Source: Melieria omissa (taxonomy: Eukaryota > Arthropoda > Insecta > Diptera > Ulidiidae). From it: a DNA stretch of 64,000 nt. The DNA lies in NCBI GenBank assembly GCA_963971225.1, contig OZ020270.1, forward strand, positions 1-64,000. The letters are read 5' to 3'. Shown in pieces: positions 20,301-35,340 of this stretch. The position numbers were made by a program, and so were the translations under genes. Numbering within the stretch: the first letter of the stretch is position 1; each line of letters opens with the position of its first letter. The notes below the pieces were generated by a model. The model was not told where the DNA came from. It searched no databases and was given only the letters and a program-made list of their open reading frames with translations.

Positions 20301-23300
20301 AATTTCGTTGTGGAAAAATGATATCGGCCACATGATACATCTGCATAACCAATGAAATGCTTGTGGAAGCTAAATGCGCACGGTCACATTAATCAAAATG
20401 GCGTCAAAATTAAGCAAGAGTTACCACTTTTCACCAATGGGGTAAATACCAAAAATATCCGACCAGCCGCATGACATAATATATGGCCAAGGTTGGCATG
20501 CACAATATGGTGATTAGTTAAAAATTTTTAAAAATTTATCGGAATTATGGCTGTTAAATCTTGACGGATAATCGGATTTTAATAAATTATATCTTATTAT
20601 TTAGCTAGTCTCTTAAGCTTACCATAATGTTATCAATCATCCTGCTATCCCTTGAGATGCGAAAGCAAATCGATATGGAACGGTGACTTTGACCAAATTG
20701 CAACTTGTGCGCAACCACTAAAATGCTTGTCAACACCAAATGCATAAAAGCATATTAATAATTGACCCCTTAAAATTTAGCTAGAGTCTTAAGCTTTATA
20801 TATTGGTCCCTAACTTTTCATTATCCTTCAGGAATAATGAGCATATCGATGCGCAAGGATAACATTGAAAAACTGCCTATTACAAAATACACACTCACCA
20901 CTAAAGTGCTTATAGAATCCAAACGCGTATGGTTACCTTAATAAAAAAAAACCCCTTAAAATGTAGCTAGAGATTGCAGCTTTATCAAATTAAATCAATA
21001 ATTCGATTACTATTCGGCAATCATGAACAGATCGATGCGCAAGAGTGACATTAAATGGCTGCCTACTGCAAAATCGATAAAATGCTTGTAAAATATGAAT
21101 TTCTAGGTTTATCGAAAAAATAATACCCTTAAAACCTAGCTGGAGTCTTCAGATTTCATAAATGGGGTCAATCTTCTCGCTATCTTAAAGGACGAAAGAT
21201 AATTTCGTTGTGGAAAAATGATATCGGCCACATGATACATCTGCATAACCAATGAAATGCTTGTGGAAGCTAAATGCGCACGGTCACATTAATCAAAATG
21301 GCGTCAAAATTAAGCAAGAGTTACCACTTTTCACCAATGGGGTAAATACCAAAAATATCCGACCAGCCGCATGACATAATATATGGCCAAGGTTGGCATG
21401 CACAATATGGTGATTAGTTAAAAATTTTTAAAAATTTATCGGAATTATGGCTGTTAAATCTTGACGGATAATCGGATTTTAATAAATTATATCTTATTAT
21501 TTAGCTAGTCTCTTAAGCTTACCATAATGTTATCAATCATCCTGCTATCCCTTGAGATGCGAAAGCAAATCGATATGGAACGGTGACTTTGACCAAATTG
21601 CAACTTGTGCGCAACCACTAAAATGCTTGTCAACACCAAATGCATAAAAGCATATTAATAATTGACCCCTTAAAATTTAGCTAGAGTCTTAAGCTTTATA
21701 TATTGGTCCCTAACTTTTCATTATCCTTCAGGAATAATGAGCATATCGATGCGCAAGGATAACATTGAAAAACTGCCTATTACAAAATACACACTCACCA
21801 CTAAAGTGCTTATAGAATCCAAACGCGTATGGTTACCTTAATAAAAAAAAACCCCTTAAAATGTAGCTAGAGATTGCAGCTTTATCAAATTAAATCAATA
21901 ATTCGATTACTATTCGGCAATCATGAACAGATCGATGCGCAAGAGTGACATTAAATGGCTGCCTACTGCAAAATCGAAAAAATGCTTGTAAAATATGAAT
22001 TTCTAGGTTTATCGAAAAAATAATACCCTTAAAACCTAACTGGAGTCTTCAGATTTCATAAATGGGGTCAATCTTCTCGCTATCTTAAAGGACGAAAGAT
22101 AATTTCGTTGTGGAAAAATGATATCGGCCACATGATACATCTGCATAACCAATGAAATGCTTGTGGAAGCTAAATGCGCACGGTCACATTAATCAAAATG
22201 GCGTCAAAATTAAGCAAGAGTTACCACTTTTCACCAATGGGGTAAATACCAAAAATATCCGACCAGCCGCATGACATAATATATGGCCAAGGTTGGCATG
22301 CACAATATGGTGATTAGTTAAAAATTTTTAAAAATTTATCGGAATTATGGCTGTTAAATCTTGACGGATAATCGGATTTTAATAAATTATATCTTATTAT
22401 TTAGCTAGTCTCTTAAGCTTACCATAATGTTATCAATCATCCTGCTATCCCTTGAGATGCGAAAGCAAATCGATATGGAACGGTGACTTTGACCAAATTG
22501 CAACTTGTGCGCAACCACTAAAATGCTTGTCAACACCAAATGCATAAAAGCATATTAATAATTGACCCCTTAAAATTTAGCTAGAGTCTTAAGCTTTATA
22601 TATTGGTCCCTAACTTTTCATTATCCTTCAGGAATAATGAGCATATCGATGCGCAAGGATAACATTGAAAAACTGCCTATTACAAAATACACACTCACCA
22701 CTAAAGTGCTTATAGAATCCAAACGCGTATGGTTACCTTAATAAAAAAAACCCCTTAAAATGTAGCTAGAGATTGCAGCTTTATCAAATTAAATCAATAA
22801 TTCGATTACTATTCGGCAATCATGAACAGATCGATGCGCAAGAGTGACATTAAATGGCTGCCTACTGCAAAATCGATAAAATGCTTGTAAAATATGAATT
22901 TCTAGGTTTATCGAAAAAATAATACCCTTAAAACCTAACTGGAGTCTTCAGATTTCATAAATGGGGTCAATCTTCTCGCTATCTTAAAGGACGAAAGATA
23001 ATTTCGTTGTGGAAAAATGATATCGGCCACATGATACATCTGCATAACCAATGAAATGCTTGTGGAAGCTAAATGCGCACGGTCACATTAATCAAAATGG
23101 CGTCAAAATTAAGCAAGAGTTACCACTTTTCACCAATGGGGTAAATACCAAAAATATCCGACCAGCCGCATGACATAATATATGGCCAAGGTTGGCATGC
23201 ACAATATGGTGATTAGTTAAAAATTTTTAAAAATTTATCGGAATTATGGCTGTTAAATCTTGACGGATAATCGGATTTTAATAAATTATATCTTATTATT

Positions 23301-26300
23301 TAGCTAGTCTCTTAAGCTTACCATAATGTTATCAATCATCCTGCTATCCCTTGAGATGCGAAAGCAAATCGATATGGAACGGTGACTTTGACCAAATTGC
23401 AACTTGTGCGCAACCACTAAAATGCTTGTCAACACCAAATGCATAAAAGCATATTAATAATTGACCCCTTAAAATTTAGCTAGAGTCTTAAGCTTTATAT
23501 ATTGGTCCCTAACTTTTCATTATCCTTCAGGAATAATGAGCATATCGATGCGCAAGGATAACATTGAAAAACTGCCTATTACAAAATACACACTCACCAC
23601 TAAAGTGCTTATAGAATCCAAACGCGTATGGTTACCTTAATAAAAAAAAACCCCTTAAAATGTAGCTAGAGATTGCAGCTTTATCAAATTAAATCAATAA
23701 TTCGATTACTATTCGGCAATCATGAACAGATCGATGCGCAAGAGTGACATTAAATGGCTGCCTACTGCAAAATCGAAAAAATGCTTGTAAAATATGAATT
23801 TCTAGGTTTATCGAAAAAATAATACCCTTAAAACCTAACTGGAGTCTTCAGATTTCATAAATGGGGTCAATCTTCTCGCTATCTTAAAGGACGAAAGATA
23901 ATTTCGTTGTGGAAAAATGATATCGGCCACATGATACATCTGCATAACCAATGAAATGCTTGTGGAAGCTAAATGCGCACGGTCACATTAATCAAAATGG
24001 CGTCAAAATTAAGCAAGAGTTACCACTTTTCACCAATGGGGTAAATACCAAAAATATCCGACCAGCCGCATGACATAATATATGGCCAAGGTTGGCATGC
24101 ACAATATGGTGATTAGTTAAAAATTTTTAAAAATTTATCGGAATTATGGCTGTTAAATCTTGACGGATAATCGGATTTTAATAAATTATATCTTATTATT
24201 TAGCTAGTCTCTTAAGCTTACCATAATGTTATCAATCATCCTGCTATCCCTTGAGATGCGAAAGCAAATCGATATGGAACGGTGACTTTGACCAAATTGC
24301 AACTTGTGCGCAACCACTAAAATGCTTGTCAACACCAAATGCATAAAAGCATATTAATAATTGACCCCTTAAAATTTAGCTAGAGTCTTAAGCTTTATAT
24401 ATTGGTCCCTAACTTTTCATTATCCTTCAGGAATAATGAGCATATCGATGCGCAAGGATAACATTGAAAAACTGCCTATTACAAAATACACACTCACCAC
24501 TAAAGTGCTTATAGAATCCAAACGCGTATGGTTACCTTAATAAAAAAAACCCCTTAAAATGTAGCTAGAGATTGCAGCTTTATCAAATTAAATCAATAAT
24601 TCGATTACTATTCGGCAATCATGAACAGATCGATGCGCAAGAGTGACATTAAATGGCTGCCTACTGCAAAATCGATAAAATGCTTGTAAAATATGAATTT
24701 CTAGGTTTATCGAAAAAATAATACCCTTAAAACCTAACTGGAGTCTTCAGATTTCATAAATGGGGTCAATCTTCTCGCTATCTTAAAGGACGAAAGATAA
24801 TTTCGTTGTGGAAAAATGATATCGGCCACATGATACATCTGCATAACCAATGAAATGCTTGTGGAAGCTAAATGCGCACGGTCACATTAATCAAAATGGC
24901 GTCAAAATTAAGCAAGAGTTACCACTTTTCACCAATGGGGTAAATACCAAAAATATCCGACCAGCCGCATGACATAATATATGGCCAAGGTTGGCATGCA
25001 CAATATGGTGATTAGTTAAAAATTTTTAAAAATTTATCGGAATTATGGCTGTTAAATCTTGACGGATAATCGGATTTTAATAAATTATATCTTATTATTT
25101 AGCTAGTCTCTTAAGCTTACCATAATGTTATCAATCATCCTGCTATCCCTTGAGATGCGAAAGCAAATCGATATGGAACGGTGACTTTGACCAAATTGCA
25201 ACTTGTGCGCAACCACTAAAATGCTTGTCAACACCAAATGCATAAAAGCATATTAATAATTGACCCCTTAAAATTTAGCTAGAGTCTTAAGCTTTATATA
25301 TTGGTCCCTAACTTTTCATTATCCTTCAGGAATAATGAGCATATCGATGCGCAAGGATAACATTGAAAAACTGCCTATTACAAAATACACACTCACCACT
25401 AAAGTGCTTATAGAATCCAAACGCGTATGGTTACCTTAATAAAAAAAAACCCCTTAAAATGTAGCTAGAGATTGCAGCTTTATCAAATTAAATCAATAAT
25501 TCGATTACTATTCGGCAATCATGAACAGATCGATGCGCAAGAGTGACATTAAATGGCTGCCTACTGCAAAATCGAAAAAATGCTTGTAAAATATGAATTT
25601 CTAGGTTTATCGAAAAAATAATACCCTTAAAACCTAACTGGAGTCTTCAGATTTCATAAATGGGGTCAATCTTCTCGCTATCTTAAAGGACGAAAGATAA
25701 TTTCGTTGTGGAAAAATGATATCGGCCACATGATACATCTGCATAACCAATGAAATGCTTGTGGAAGCTAAATGCGCACGGTCACATTAATCAAAATGGC
25801 GTCAAAATTAAGCAAGAGTTACCACTTTTCACCAATGGGGTAAATACCAAAAATATCCGACCAGCCGCATGACATAATATATGGCCAAGGTTGGCATGCA
25901 CAATATGGTGATTAGTTAAAAATTTTTAAAAATTTATCGGAATTATGGCTGTTAAATCTTGACGGATAATCGGATTTTAATAAATTATATCTTATTATTT
26001 AGCTAGTCTCTTAAGCTTACCATAATGTTATCAATCATCCTGCTATCCCTTGAGATGCGAAAGCAAATCGATATGGAACGGTGACTTTGACCAAATTGCA
26101 ACTTGTGCGCAACCACTAAAATGCTTGTCAACACCAAATGCATAAAAGCATATTAATAATTGACCCCTTAAAATTTAGCTAGAGTCTTAAGCTTTATATA
26201 TTGGTCCCTAACTTTTCATTATCCTTCAGGAATAATGAGCATATCGATGCGCAAGGATAACATTGAAAAACTGCCTATTACAAAATACACACTCACCACT

Positions 26301-29300
26301 AAAGTGCTTATAGAATCCAAACGCGTATGGTTACCTTAATAAAAAAAAACCCCTTAAAATGTAGCTAGAGATTGCAGCTTTATCAAATTAAATCAATAAT
26401 TCGATTACTATTCGGCAATCATGAACAGATCGATGCGCAAGAGTGACATTAAATGGCTGCCTACTGCAAAATCGAAAAAATGCTTGTAAAATATGAATTT
26501 CTAGGTTTATCGAAAAAATAATACCCTTAAAACCTAACTGGAGTCTTCAGATTTCATAAATGGGGTCAATCTTCTCGCTATCTTAAAGGACGAAAGATAA
26601 TTTCGTTGTGGAAAAATGATATCGGCCACATGATACATCTGCATAACCAATGAAATGCTTGTGGAAGCTAAATGCGCACGGTCACATTAATCAAAATGGC
26701 GTCAAAATTAAGCAAGAGTTACCACTTTTCACCAATGGGGTAAATACCAAAAATATCCGACCAGCCGCATGACATAATATATGGCCAAGGTTGGCATGCA
26801 CAATATGGTGATTAGTTAAAAATTTTTAAAAATTTATCGGAATTATGGCTGTTAAATCTTGACGGATAATCGGATTTTAATAAATTATATCTTATTATTT
26901 AGCTAGTCTCTTAAGCTTACCATAATGTTATCAATCATCCTGCTATCCCTTGAGATGCGAAAGCAAATCGATATGGAACGGTGACTTTGACCAAATTGCA
27001 ACTTGTGCGCAACCACTAAAATGCTTGTCAACACCAAATGCATAAAAGCATATTAATAATTGACCCCTTAAAATTTAGCTAGAGTCTTAAGCTTTATATA
27101 TTGGTCCCTAACTTTTCATTATCCTTCAGGAATAATGAGCATATCGATGCGCAAGGATAACATTGAAAAACTGCCTATTACAAAATACACACTCACCACT
27201 AAAGTGCTTATAGAATCCAAACGCGTATGGTTACCTTAATAAAAAAAAACCCCTTAAAATGTAGCTAGAGATTGCAGCTTTATCAAATTAAATCAATAAT
27301 TCGATTACTATTCGGCAATCATGAACAGATCGATGCGCAAGAGTGACATTAAATGGCTGCCTACTGCAAAATCGAAAAAATGCTTGTAAAATATGAATTT
27401 CTAGGTTTATCGAAAAAATAATACCCTTAAAACCTAACTGGAGTCTTCAGATTTCATAAATGGGGTCAATCTTCTCGCTATCTTAAAGGACGAAAGATAA
27501 TTTCGTTGTGGAAAAATGATATCGGCCACATGATACATCTGCATAACCAATGAAATGCTTGTGGAAGCTAAATGCGCACGGTCACATTAATCAAAATGGC
27601 GTCAAAATTAAGCAAGAGTTACCACTTTTCACCAATGGGGTAAATACCAAAAATATCCGACCAGCCGCATGACATAATATATGGCCAAGGTTGGCATGCA
27701 CAATATGGTGATTAGTTAAAAATTTTTAAAAATTTATCGGAATTATGGCTGTTAAATCTTGACGGATAATCGGATTTTAATAAATTATATCTTATTATTT
27801 AGCTAGTCTCTTAAGCTTACCATAATGTTATCAATCATCCTGCTATCCCTTGAGATGCGAAAGCAAATCGATATGGAACGGTGACTTTGACCAAATTGCA
27901 ACTTGTGCGCAACCACTAAAATGCTTGTCAACACCAAATGCATAAAAGCATATTAATAATTGACCCCTTAAAATTTAGCTAGAGTCTTAAGCTTTATATA
28001 TTGGTCCCTAACTTTTCATTATCCTTCAGGAATAATGAGCATATCGATGCGCAAGGATAACATTGAAAAACTGCCTATTACAAAATACACACTCACCACT
28101 AAAGTGCTTATAGAATCCAAACGCGTATGGTTACCTTAATAAAAAAAAACCCCTTAAAATGTAGCTAGAGATTGCAGCTTTATCAAATTAAATCAATAAT
28201 TCGATTACTATTCGGCAATCATGAACAGATCGATGCGCAAGAGTGACATTAAATGGCTGCCTACTGCAAAATCGAAAAAATGCTTGTAAAATATGAATTT
28301 CTAGGTTTATCGAAAAAATAATACCCTTAAAACCTAACTGGAGTCTTCAGATTTCATAAATGGGGTCAATCTTCTCGCTATCTTAAAGGACGAAAGATAA
28401 TTTCGTTGTGGAAAAATGATATCGGCCACATGATACATCTGCATAACCAATGAAATGCTTGTGGAAGCTAAATGCGCACGGTCACATTAATCAAAATGGC
28501 GTCAAAATTAAGCAAGAGTTACCACTTTTCACCAATGGGGTAAATACCAAAAATATCCGACCAGCCGCATGACATAATATATGGCCAAGGTTGGCATGCA
28601 CAATATGGTGATTAGTTAAAAATTTTTAAAAATTTATCGGAATTATGGCTGTTAAATCTTGACGGATAATCGGATTTTAATAAATTATATCTTATTATTT
28701 AGCTAGTCTCTTAAGCTTACCATAATGTTATCAATCATCCTGCTATCCCTTGAGATGCGAAAGCAAATCGATATGGAACGGTGACTTTGACCAAATTGCA
28801 ACTTGTGCGCAACCACTAAAATGCTTGTCAACACCAAATGCATAAAAGCATATTAATAATTGACCCCTTAAAATTTAGCTAGAGTCTTAAGCTTTATATA
28901 TTGGTCCCTAACTTTTCATTATCCTTCAGGAATAATGAGCATATCGATGCGCAAGGATAACATTGAAAAACTGCCTATTACAAAATACACACTCACCACT
29001 AAAGTGCTTATAGAATCCAAACGCGTATGGTTACCTTAATAAAAAAAAACCCCTTAAAATGTAGCTAGAGATTGCAGCTTTATCAAATTAAATCAATAAT
29101 TCGATTACTATTCGGCAATCATGAACAGATCGATGCGCAAGAGTGACATTAAATGGCTGCCTACTGCAAAATCGATAAAATGCTTGTAAAATATGAATTT
29201 CTAGGTTTATCGAAAAAATAATACCCTTAAAACCTAGCTGGAGTCTTCAGATTTCATAAATGGGGTCAATCTTCTCGCTATCTTAAAGGACGAAAGATAA

Positions 29301-32300
29301 TTTCGTTGTGGAAAAATGATATCGGCCACATGATACATCTGCATAACCAATGAAATGCTTGTGGAAGCTAAATGCGCACGGTCACATTAATCAAAATGGC
29401 GTCAAAATTAAGCAAGAGTTACCACTTTTCACCAATGGGGTAAATACCAAAAATATCCGACCAGCAGCATGACATAATATATGGCCAAGGTTGGCATGCA
29501 CAATATGGTGATTAGTTAAAAATTTTTAAAAATTTATCGGAATTATGGCTGTTAAATCTTGACGGATAATCGGATTTTAATAAATTATATCTTATTATTT
29601 AGCTAGTCTCTTAAGCTTACCATAATGTTATCAATCATCCTGCTATCCCTTGAGATGCGAAAGCAAATCGATATGGAACGGTGACTTTGACCAAATTGCA
29701 ACTTGTGCGCAACCACTAAAATGCTTGTCAACACCAAATGCATAAAAGCATATTAATAATTGACCCCTTAAAATTTAGCTAGAGTCTTAAGCTTTATATA
29801 TTGGTCCCTAACTTTTCATTATCCTTCAGGAATAATGAGCATATCGATGCGCAAGGATAACATTGAAAAACTGCCTATTACAAAATACACACTCACCACT
29901 AAAGTGCTTATAGAATCCAAACGCGTATGGTTACCTTAATAAAAAAAAACCCCTTAAAATGTAGCTAGAGATTGCAGCTTTATCAAATTAAATCAATAAT
30001 TCGATTACTATTCGGCAATCATGAACAGATCGATGCGCAAGAGTGACATTAAATGGCTGCCTACTGCAAAATCGAAAAAATGCTTGTAAAATATGAATTT
30101 CTAGGTTTATCGAAAAAATAATACCCTTAAAACCTAACTGGAGTCTTCAGATTTCATAAATGGGGTCAATCTTCTCGCTATCTTAAAGGACGAAAGATAA
30201 TTTCGTTGTGGAAAAATGATATCGGCCACATGATACATCTGCATAACCAATGAAATGCTTGTGGAAGCTAAATGCGCACGGTCACATTAATCAAAATGGC
30301 GTCAAAATTAAGCAAGAGTTACCACTTTTCACCAATGGGGTAAATACCAAAAATATCCGACCAGCCGCATGACATAATATATGGCCAAGGTTGGCATGCA
30401 CAATATGGTGATTAGTTAAAAATTTTTAAAAATTTATCGGAATTATGGCTGTTAAATCTTGACGGATAATCGGATTTTAATAAATTATATCTTATTATTT
30501 AGCTAGTCTCTTAAGCTTACCATAATGTTATCAATCATCCTGCTATCCCTTGAGATGCGAAAGCAAATCGATATGGAACGGTGACTTTGACCAAATTGCA
30601 ACTTGTGCGCAACCACTAAAATGCTTGTCAACACCAAATGCATAAAAGCATATTAATAATTGACCCCTTAAAATTTAGCTAGAGTCTTAAGCTTTATATA
30701 TTGGTCCCTAACTTTTCATTATCCTTCAGGAATAATGAGCATATCGATGCGCAAGGATAACATTGAAAAACTGCCTATTACAAAATACACACTCACCACT
30801 AAAGTGCTTATAGAATCCAAACGCGTATGGTTACCTTAATAAAAAAAAACCCCTTAAAATGTAGCTAGAGATTGCAGCTTTATCAAATTAAATCAATAAT
30901 TCGATTACTATTCGGCAATCATGAACAGATCGATGCGCAAGAGTGACATTAAATGGCTGCCTACTGCAAAATCGAAAAAATGCTTGTAAAATATGAATTT
31001 CTAGGTTTATCGAAAAAATAATACCCTTAAAACCTAACTGGAGTCTTCAGATTTCATAAATGGGGTCAATCTTCTCGCTATCTTAAAGGACGAAAGATAA
31101 TTTCGTTGTGGAAAAATGATATCGGCCACATGATACATCTGCATAACCAATGAAATGCTTGTGGAAGCTAAATGCGCACGGTCACATTAATCAAAATGGC
31201 GTCAAAATTAAGCAAGAGTTACCACTTTTCACCAATGGGGTAAATACCAAAAATATCCGACCAGCCGCATGACATAATATATGGCCAAGGTTGGCATGCA
31301 CAATATGGTGATTAGTTAAAAATTTTTAAAAATTTATCGGAATTATGGCTGTTAAATCTTGACGGATAATCGGATTTTAATAAATTATATCTTATTATTT
31401 AGCTAGTCTCTTAAGCTTACCATAATGTTATCAATCATCCTGCTATCCCTTGAGATGCGAAAGCAAATCGATATGGAACGGTGACTTTGACCAAATTGCA
31501 ACTTGTGCGCAACCACTAAAATGCTTGTCAACACCAAATGCATAAAAGCATATTAATAATTGACCCCTTAAAATTTAGCTAGAGTCTTAAGCTTTATATA
31601 TTGGTCCCTAACTTTTCATTATCCTTCAGGAATAATGAGCATATCGATGCGCAAGGATAACATTGAAAAACTGCCTATTACAAAATACACACTCACCACT
31701 AAAGTGCTTATAGAATCCAAACGCGTATGGTTACCTTAATAAAAAAAAACCCCTTAAAATGTAGCTAGAGATTGCAGCTTTATCAAATTAAATCAATAAT
31801 TCGATTACTATTCGGCAATCATGAACAGATCGATGCGCAAGAGTGACATTAAATGGCTGCCTACTGCAAAATCGAAAAAATGCTTGTAAAATATGAATTT
31901 CTAGGTTTATCGAAAAAATAATACCCTTAAAACCTAACTGGAGTCTTCAGATTTCATAAATGGGGTCAATCTTCTCGCTATCTTAAAGGACGAAAGATAA
32001 TTTCGTTGTGGAAAAATGATATCGGCCACATGATACATCTGCATAACCAATGAAATGCTTGTGGAAGCTAAATGCGCACGGTCACATTAATCAAAATGGC
32101 GTCAAAATTAAGCAAGAGTTACCACTTTTCACCAATGGGGTAAATACCAAAAATATCCGACCAGCCGCATGACATAATATATGGCCAAGGTTGGCATGCA
32201 CAATATGGTGATTAGTTAAAAATTTTTAAAAATTTATCGGAATTATGGCTGTTAAATCTTGACGGATAATCGGATTTTAATAAATTATATCTTATTATTT

Positions 32301-35300
32301 AGCTAGTCTCTTAAGCTTACCATAATGTTATCAATCATCCTGCTATCCCTTGAGATGCGAAAGCAAATCGATATGGAACGGTGACTTTGACCAAATTGCA
32401 ACTTGTGCGCAACCACTAAAATGCTTGTCAACACCAAATGCATAAAAGCATATTAATAATTGACCCCTTAAAATTTAGCTAGAGTCTTAAGCTTTATATA
32501 TTGGTCCCTAACTTTTCATTATCCTTCAGGAATAATGAGCATATCGATGCGCAAGGATAACATTGAAAAACTGCCTATTACAAAATACACACTCACCACT
32601 AAAGTGCTTATAGAATCCAAACGCGTATGGTTACCTTAATAAAAAAAAACCCCTTAAAATGTAGCTAGAGATTGCAGCTTTATCAAATTAAATCAATAAT
32701 TCGATTACTATTCGGCAATCATGAACAGATCGATGCGCAAGAGTGACATTAAATGGCTGCCTACTGCAAAATCGAAAAAATGCTTGTAAAATATGAATTT
32801 CTAGGTTTATCGAAAAAATAATACCCTTAAAACCTAACTGGAGTCTTCAGATTTCATAAATGGGGTCAATCTTCTCGCTATCTTAAAGGACGAAAGATAA
32901 TTTCGTTGTGGAAAAATGATATCGGCCACATGATACATCTGCATAACCAATGAAATGCTTGTGGAAGCTAAATGCGCACGGTCACATTAATCAAAATGGC
33001 GTCAAAATTAAGCAAGAGTTACCACTTTTCACCAATGGGGTAAATACCAAAAATATCCGACCAGCCGCATGACATAATATATGGCCAAGGTTGGCATGCA
33101 CAATATGGTGATTAGTTAAAAATTTTTAAAAATTTATCGGAATTATGGCTGTTAAATCTTGACGGATAATCGGATTTTAATAAATTATATCTTATTATTT
33201 AGCTAGTCTCTTAAGCTTACCATAATGTTATCAATCATCCTGCTATCCCTTGAGATGCGAAAGCAAATCGATATGGAACGGTGACTTTGACCAAATTGCA
33301 ACTTGTGCGCAACCACTAAAATGCTTGTCAACACCAAATGCATAAAAGCATATTAATAATTGACCCCTTAAAATTTAGCTAGAGTCTTAAGCTTTATATA
33401 TTGGTCCCTAACTTTTCATTATCCTTCAGGAATAATGAGCATATCGATGCGCAAGGATAACATTGAAAAACTGCCTATTACAAAATACACACTCACCACT
33501 AAAGTGCTTATAGAATCCAAACGCGTATGGTTACCTTAATAAAAAAAAACCCCTTAAAATGTAGCTAGAGATTGCAGCTTTATCAAATTAAATCAATAAT
33601 TCGATTACTATTCGGCAATCATGAACAGATCGATGCGCAAGAGTGACATTAAATGGCTGCCTACTGCAAAATCGAAAAAATGCTTGTAAAATATGAATTT
33701 CTAGGTTTATCGAAAAAATAATACCCTTAAAACCTAACTGGAGTCTTCAGATTTCATAAATGGGGTCAATCTTCTCGCTATCTTAAAGGACGAAAGATAA
33801 TTTCGTTGTGGAAAAATGATATCGGCCACATGATACATCTGCATAACCAATGAAATGCTTGTGGAAGCTAAATGCGCACGGTCACATTAATCAAAATGGC
33901 GTCAAAATTAAGCAAGAGTTACCACTTTTCACCAATGGGGTAAATACCAAAAATATCCGACCAGCCGCATGACATAATATATGGCCAAGGTTGGCATGCA
34001 CAATATGGTGATTAGTTAAAAATTTTTAAAAATTTATCGGAATTATGGCTGTTAAATCTTGACGGATAATCGGATTTTAATAAATTATATCTTATTATTT
34101 AGCTAGTCTCTTAAGCTTACCATAATGTTATCAATCATCCTGCTATCCCTTGAGATGCGAAAGCAAATCGATATGGAACGGTGACTTTGACCAAATTGCA
34201 ACTTGTGCGCAACCACTAAAATGCTTGTCAACACCAAATGCATAAAAGCATATTAATAATTGACCCCTTAAAATTTAGCTAGAGTCTTAAGCTTTATATA
34301 TTGGTCCCTAACTTTTCATTATCCTTCAGGAATAATGAGCATATCGATGCGCAAGGATAACATTGAAAAACTGCCTATTACAAAATACACACTCACCACT
34401 AAAGTGCTTATAGAATCCAAACGCGTATGGTTACCTTAATAAAAAAAAACCCCTTAAAATGTAGCTAGAGATTGCAGCTTTATCAAATTAAATCAATAAT
34501 TCGATTACTATTCGGCAATCATGAACAGATCGATGCGCAAGAGTGACATTAAATGGCTGCCTACTGCAAAATCGAAAAAATGCTTGTAAAATATGAATTT
34601 CTAGGTTTATCGAAAAAATAATACCCTTAAAACCTAACTGGAGTCTTCAGATTTCATAAATGGGGTCAATCTTCTCGCTATCTTAAAGGACGAAAGATAA
34701 TTTCGTTGTGGAAAAATGATATCGGCCACATGATACATCTGCATAACCAATGAAATGCTTGTGGAAGCTAAATGCGCACGGTCACATTAATCAAAATGGC
34801 GTCAAAATTAAGCAAGAGTTACCACTTTTCACCAATGGGGTAAATACCAAAAATATCCGACCAGCCGCATGACATAATATATGGCCAAGGTTGGCATGCA
34901 CAATATGGTGATTAGTTAAAAATTTTTAAAAATTTATCGGAATTATGGCTGTTAAATCTTGACGGATAATCGGATTTTAATAAATTATATCTTATTATTT
35001 AGCTAGTCTCTTAAGCTTACCATAATGTTATCAATCATCCTGCTATCCCTTGAGATGCGAAAGCAAATCGATATGGAACGGTGACTTTGACCAAATTGCA
35101 ACTTGTGCGCAACCACTAAAATGCTTGTCAACACCAAATGCATAAAAGCATATTAATAATTGACCCCTTAAAATTTAGCTAGAGTCTTAAGCTTTATATA
35201 TTGGTCCCTAACTTTTCATTATCCTTCAGGAATAATGAGCATATCGATGCGCAAGGATAACATTGAAAAACTGCCTATTACAAAATACACACTCACCACT

Positions 35301-35340
35301 AAAGTGCTTATAGAATCCAAACGCGTATGGTTACCTTAAT